Below the pieces are notes generated by a model, which was given only the letters and a program-made list of their open reading frames with translations, was not told the DNA's origin and ran no database searches. Shown in pieces: positions 59,667 through 64,000 of a stretch of 64,000 bases of DNA; position 1 is the stretch's first letter, and each line of letters begins with the position of its first letter. The translations under genes were made by a program, and so were the position numbers. This stretch comes from an uncultured Muribaculaceae bacterium (GTDB taxonomy: Bacteria > Bacteroidota > Bacteroidia > Bacteroidales > Muribaculaceae), in contig CAJTJV010000003.1 of NCBI GenBank assembly GCA_910576775.1, positions 62,001 through 126,000 of the forward strand, written 5' to 3'.

Positions 59667-62250
59667 CAGAATTACCGGCATACTGTTTCTTCTAACGTCC
59701 GCGTTACAGAACATTGCGACAGCACGTACCACCGTCTCCATCAACGACGGCTGGACTTTCCGGTACGACGGCGACACGGCCGCCGTTGCCGTACATCTGC
59801 CCCACTGCTGGAACGAAGACGCCTACAGTACCGCCGTATACCGGCGAGGCACCGGCGTATATACAAAACAGCTGAACGTTCCCGAAGATTTCAAGGGCAA
59901 AAGGCTCTTTCTGAAATTCGACGGCGCGGCAAACAAATCCGAAATCGCCATCGACGGCATTCCTGTATCATCGCACGTCGGCGCCTATTCCCCCCACACC
60001 GCAGATGTAAGCGAGTACCTCACCCCGAGCAGCACGCACCTTCTTACTCTCACCCTCGACAATGCCGACAGGACGATTCCTCCCTCATCGGCCGATTTTA
60101 CTTTCATGGGCGGCCTATACCGCGACGCATGGCTCACGGCGGTCGATGAAATCCATGCCGATATCTGCACCGGCCCGGCATGCGGCTTCAAGGCCTCCAC
60201 GGAGCTGAAAGCCGACGGCAGTGCGGCGCTGGACGTGGAACAGACAATTGTCAACGACAGCGACAAGGACGCAAGAATCGACCTCAGGGTGACGCTGCTG
60301 TCGGACGACGGAACAGAAATAGCCTCCGCGGACAGACGGTTCAAAGTAAAGGCTCACGCATCGTCGGCCGCCACGTTGCGGCTCGACGGTCTGAAAGATA
60401 TAAGTCCATGGACGCCGGACAATCCCGTGCTCTACACCGTAAAGACGGAATTGTCGGAAGCGGGGCGACGTCTCGACACTGGAGAATGCCACACCGGCTT
60501 CCGCACCTTCGGCTTCGACTCCGAAGGCCGCTTCCTTCTCAACGGCAGCCCCTATAAGCTCCGCGGGATGTGCCGCCACCAGGACATGCGCCCCATGGGC
60601 ATAGCCCTTGCCGACGAGCAGCATAGACGCGACATGCGGCTCATAAAAGATCTGGGAGCGAATTTTATCCGCATAAGCCACTATCCGCAGGACGATGCCG
60701 TCCTTGAGATGTGCGACCGCCTCGGCCTGATAGCATGGGAGGAAATTCCCGTAATCGACTACGTGCCCGACAGCGAGGCATTCGCCGCCAACTGCGAGAC
60801 CATGCTCCGCGACATGATACGCAACCATTACAATCATCCGTCGATAGCCATCTGGGGCTACATGAACGAGATTCTGCTCCGCATGCCGGCGGCCGGCAAA
60901 GATGCCACGATACAGCGTACCCGCGCTCTCGCCGGAAGACTTGAAAAAGCACTGCGCGAGGAAGACCGCTCCCGCATGAGCGCCATGGCATTCCACGGAA
61001 GCGACATATACCATGATGCCGGCCTGACGGACATAAACGATGTCAAGGGCTGGAACCTGTATCAGGGCTGGTACGGCGGCTCTGTCGGCGATTTCGAGAA
61101 ATTCCTTTCGCGCCAGCACCGCGAACATCCCGACCACAGGCTTGTCGTCAGCGAATATGGCGCCGGCTCCGACCTGCGTCTGCACTCTCTCGAACCGGAG
61201 CCTTTCGATTTCAGTATTGAGTACCAGCAGCAGTATCTCGAGCATTATGTGCCCGTCATCGAGGATTCCGCATTCGTGGCCGGAGCGTCGCACTGGAATT
61301 TCATAGATTTCTCGGCCGCCCACCGTGCAGAATCCATGCCTCATATCAACAACAAGGGTCTCGTCACCAACGACAGGCGCAAAAAAGACGTATATCACTA
61401 TTATCGGGCGCGCTGGCACGACAGCGGCAACGATACCGTCGTCCATATAGCCACACGCGACTGGCCCGAACGCACCGAACTCATCGGCGAGGACGGCACA
61501 ATAGTCCGTCCGGTAAAGGTCTACACCAACCTGCCGGCCATAACAATCACTGTTAATGGCAACAGCCATACCGCCAACAACATAGATAACTGCACGGCGG
61601 TATTCGACGTGCCCCTGAAAGCTGGCCTGAATACCATCACCGCGTCCGCACCCGGCAAACCCGCCGGTATTCTGGATATGGCATCCGTGACTGTAAACGG
61701 AATCGCCGCCAGCAATGGCATCATCGACCCCGAGACGAAAGAGCTGGCGATAAACGCAGGCTCCAACTGCTATTTCCAATCCGGAGCATCGGGTCTGGAA
61801 TGGCTCCCCGACCGCCCGTACAGCGCCGGAAGCGGCTACGGCCACATAGGAGGCATACCCTCTGTCAGTCAGGACGAGGTGGCGCTCACCGACGACGGCC
61901 CACTCTTCCAACGCACCCTCTCAGGCGTGGAGGAATACCGCATCGACGTCGTGCCGGGACGCTACGAGGTGGAGCTTCTGTTTTCCGAACAGGCATCGCC
62001 CTCGGCCATGTCGGCTTATATGCTGGGGCATAACGCTTCCAACGGCAGCCGCCCGTGGACTGCGATGGATATCTCCATCAACGGCGCCGATGTGGAGCGC
62101 GATTTCTCTCCCGGCAATGTCGCCGGAGTAAAAAGCATGGTGAAACGGCGCTACTCCACCATCGCCGGCAAGTCAGGCATCGTTGTCACATTCACACCCC
62201 GCGAGGGCGCCACAAGCTCCCTGTCGGCAATAAAAATAAGAAAACTGTAG
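59656..62250 (+). CDS. GH2 family glycosidase
   Basis: 864 residues with a signal peptide. Domains: jelly roll (~25-180, WNEDAYSTAVYRRGTGVYTKQL), Ig-like (~190-290), TIM barrel (~295-590) with acid/base Glu405 in GYMNEILL and nucleophile Glu500 in VVSEYGAGSD, then C-terminal beta-domains including a malectin-like carbohydrate-binding part. GH2 covers beta-galactosidase, beta-mannosidase and beta-glucuronidase; coupling to a lyase/GH88 gene makes a uronidase or uronate-adjacent galactosidase plausible, but the sequence does not decide. Confidence 0.9.
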   Translation: MRTDRITGILFLLTSALQNIATARTTVSINDGWTFRYDGDTAAVAVHLPHCWNEDAYSTAVYRRGTGVYTKQLNVPEDFKGKRLFLKFDGAANKSEIAIDGIPVSSHVGAYSPHTADVSEYLTPSSTHLLTLTLDNADRTIPPSSADFTFMGGLYRDAWLTAVDEIHADICTGPACGFKASTELKADGSAALDVEQTIVNDSDKDARIDLRVTLLSDDGTEIASADRRFKVKAHASSAATLRLDGLKDISPWTPDNPVLYTVKTELSEAGRRLDTGECHTGFRTFGFDSEGRFLLNGSPYKLRGMCRHQDMRPMGIALADEQHRRDMRLIKDLGANFIRISHYPQDDAVLEMCDRLGLIAWEEIPVIDYVPDSEAFAANCETMLRDMIRNHYNHPSIAIWGYMNEILLRMPAAGKDATIQRTRALAGRLEKALREEDRSRMSAMAFHGSDIYHDAGLTDINDVKGWNLYQGWYGGSVGDFEKFLSRQHREHPDHRLVVSEYGAGSDLRLHSLEPEPFDFSIEYQQQYLEHYVPVIEDSAFVAGASHWNFIDFSAAHRAESMPHINNKGLVTNDRRKKDVYHYYRARWHDSGNDTVVHIATRDWPERTELIGEDGTIVRPVKVYTNLPAITITVNGNSHTANNIDNCTAVFDVPLKAGLNTITASAPGKPAGILDMASVTVNGIAASNGIIDPETKELAINAGSNCYFQSGASGLEWLPDRPYSAGSGYGHIGGIPSVSQDEVALTDDGPLFQRTLSGVEEYRIDVVPGRYEVELLFSEQASPSAMSAYMLGHNASNGSRPWTAMDISINGADVERDFSPGNVAGVKSMVKRRYSTIAGKSGIVVTFTPREGATSSLSAIKIRKL

Positions 62251-62254
62251 AATC

Positions 62255-64000
62255 ATGTACCGACTATTAAGCACATTTCTGATAATCGTATTCGCCGCGC
62301 TGTCCGCGGATGCACAGGCGGTGTGGAACCGCAGCCACCTCGACAAGGTAAGGTCGCAGCTCGACAGACCGATGTATGCCACCGCATACTCCGCTCTGCT
62401 CCGGGAGGCAGACGCCATGCTCGGCGACACCCCTCTTTCGGTGGTGGATAAAAAACGGATGTCACCGGCAGGCGACAAACACTACTATACCAGCCTCGCG
62501 CGATATTTCCATCCGAACCCCGACACTCCCGACGGCCTGCCGTACGTGAACCGCGACGGCATAACCAATCCGGAAATCGGTCAGTGGGACAGAAACCGCC
62601 TCGGCGAGACCGCACACCGGATCAGCACACTCGGTCTGGCGTGGTATCTCAGCGGCGACGAGCGCTATGCCGCCAAAGCTGCCGAGTTCATCAGGGTATG
62701 GTTTCTCGACAAGGACACCCGCATGTACCCTAATTTCGAATATGCGCAAATGGTTCCGGGCGTAAACAAGGGCAAGGGGCGTCCTTATGGCGTCCTCGAC
62801 GGATATTCATTTGTCGAACTGCTTGACGGCGCCGCCCTGCTCGACGGCTCGAAATCGTGGACGGCCAAAGACGCCAAAGCGTTGCGCAAATGGATGAGTT
62901 CCATGCTCGACTGGATGCTGACATCGGAACAAGGCCTGGAGGAAGCCGCCCAGAGCAACAACCACTCCACCGCCTACGACGCCATCGCCATTGCTATGGC
63001 AATATACACAGGCCGCTCGGACCTCGCAAAGAAAATTATCGAAAAGGTACCGGCGAAGCGCATCTTCACACAGATAGAACCCGACGGAACGCAGCCCCAC
63101 GAGATGTGGCGCACCCTCTCCTACGGCTATTCACAATACAATCTCACCCATCTTATCGACATATTCCTGATGGCCGGCAAAATCGGCATCAACATCGACA
63201 AAGCCACCGATACCGACGGCCGCAATTTCTACAAGGCTCTCGACCTGCTCGCCTCCTACCTCGGAAAAGACGTCGGAGCATGGCCGGGCAAGCAGATAAA
63301 CGGCTGGGAGGTAAAGCAGCAGGAGGTGGCGCGCGACCTATGGCGTGCCGGCACGCTTGTCGACAGCACCCGCGGGGATTACCGCAATCTATACCGCATG
63401 TACCGCATATTCCGCCCTGAGGAACGTTTCACCCTGCTCTACTACACCCCCGACGACGTCGACGACGCCTTCACCAAGGCATCCGCAACCCTGCGGAATG
63501 CCGTAAGCGCGGTGAATGCCGCTCGCGCAAAGAAAGACAACCGTATCGGACACAGACTGAATCCCTGTACACAGAATGCCGACGGCACCCCCGTACTGGT
63601 GCATCCTTACGACTGGACATCGGGCTTCTTCCCAGGCGAGCTGTGGCTTATGTACGAGTTCACAAACGATCCTTACTGGCGCCGGCAGGCAGCTTCCCAT
63701 ACATGGGTAATTGAGGAAGCCAAGATGCACGACGGCACACATGACCTCGGATTCATGATCGGCGACAGCTTCGGCAAAGCATGGGAAATCACCGGTGAAA
63801 GGAGCTATCTCGATGTAGTACATCAGGCAGCAAAGACTCTCGCCACACGCTTCAATCCCGCCGTCGGCGCAATCCGCTCATGGGACCACAACGCCGAGGT
63901 ATGGCACTATCCTGTCATCATCGACAATATGATGAACCTGGAGATGATGTTCAAGATGGCAGACGCCACCGGCGACAGGCGTTTCCACGACATCGCCGTA
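62255..64000 (+). CDS. alginate-lyase-family domain fused to GH88 unsaturated uronyl hydrolase (3' end outside window)
   Basis: One open frame of 582 codons starts 4 bp after the GH2 stop and leaves the window. After a signal peptide, residues ~20-390 match the alginate_lyase (alpha/alpha toroid) domain: WYLSGDERYAAKAAEFIRVWF, the catalytic segment SNNHSTAYDA with Asn236-His237, and LSYGYSQYNL. Residues ~410-582 are GH88: DWTSGFFPGELWLMYEF, Asp497 in THDLGFM and Asp557 in IIDNMMNLEM, the two catalytic aspartates ~60 residues apart as in known enzymes. The lyase would create a chain end with a 4,5-unsaturated uronate and the GH88 part would remove it. No stop or frameshift lies between the domains. 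Confidence 0.88.
   Translation, partial: MYRLLSTFLIIVFAALSADAQAVWNRSHLDKVRSQLDRPMYATAYSALLREADAMLGDTPLSVVDKKRMSPAGDKHYYTSLARYFHPNPDTPDGLPYVNRDGITNPEIGQWDRNRLGETAHRISTLGLAWYLSGDERYAAKAAEFIRVWFLDKDTRMYPNFEYAQMVPGVNKGKGRPYGVLDGYSFVELLDGAALLDGSKSWTAKDAKALRKWMSSMLDWMLTSEQGLEEAAQSNNHSTAYDAIAIAMAIYTGRSDLAKKIIEKVPAKRIFTQIEPDGTQPHEMWRTLSYGYSQYNLTHLIDIFLMAGKIGINIDKATDTDGRNFYKALDLLASYLGKDVGAWPGKQINGWEVKQQEVARDLWRAGTLVDSTRGDYRNLYRMYRIFRPEERFTLLYYTPDDVDDAFTKASATLRNAVSAVNAARAKKDNRIGHRLNPCTQNADGTPVLVHPYDWTSGFFPGELWLMYEFTNDPYWRRQAASHTWVIEEAKMHDGTHDLGFMIGDSFGKAWEITGERSYLDVVHQAAKTLATRFNPAVGAIRSWDHNAEVWHYPVIIDNMMNLEMMFKMADATGDRRFHDIAV

Overview
The window looks like a chromosome of a Bacteroidales bacterium, probably a Muribaculaceae-type gut organism (inference). 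Seen directly: promoters of the Bacteroidetes form (TTTG, a spacer of about 20 nt, TAnnTTTG), a tRNA without encoded CCA, SusC/SusD, a complete Na+-translocating NQR operon, the Tgt-LptG pair and a GC-rich backbone with TTG/ATG starts and no strong Shine-Dalgarno sequences.

Bases 1-12,947 look like a genomic island. It is AT-richer than the rest, especially 1-8,100, and abuts the 3' end of a tRNA-Leu gene. On the minus strand one compact operon runs from a small XRE regulator through a type I methylase fused to a single-TRD specificity domain, an HsdR subunit and an HNH endonuclease to a very large STAND-type NTPase with an N-terminal Mrr-like nuclease. The last gene runs off the left edge and resembles antiviral Avs proteins. 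On the plus strand the island carries an excisionase-like HTH protein, a DUF3987 protein and a VirE_N/PriCT primase-like protein, which are typical integrative-element genes. No integrase is visible.

Bases 12,948-35,250 are mostly housekeeping: tRNA-Leu, rpiB, a lipoprotein 5'-nucleotidase, a GH3/serine-hydrolase fusion, lptG, tgt, a sugar nucleotidyltransferase, an NhaC antiporter, a sulfatase-maturase-like radical SAM enzyme, an AI-2E family permease, a DUF4434 protein, hisS, tpx and a membrane phosphoglycerol transferase. Inserted among these are a DUF3791/DUF3990 cassette, an AbiEii-type toxin-antitoxin pair behind a perfect 46-bp palindrome, an unidentified ~270-nt structured RNA with its own promoter and terminator after hisS, and a pair of compound palindromic repeats.

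Bases 35,250-47,350 hold nqrABCDEF (sodium-pumping NADH:quinone oxidoreductase), ppdK, a four-helix-bundle protein, a class III Fic protein and a membrane-spanning TPR/HTH regulator.

Bases 47,350-64,000 are glycan-degrading. SusC, SusD, GH30, a surface glycan-binding lipoprotein and GH3 have the gene order of the beta-1,6-glucan utilisation locus of Bacteroides thetaiotaomicron (from memory). A second operon follows: a metallo-beta-lactamase/NodB-like fusion, a GH2 enzyme and an alginate-lyase-family/GH88 fusion running off the right edge. This set predicts breakdown of a uronic-acid-containing polysaccharide.

The best candidates for something undescribed are the Avs-like protein and its operon, the post-hisS RNA, the two multi-enzyme fusions in the last operon, and the palindromic repeats whose 19-nt loop is inverted between copies.
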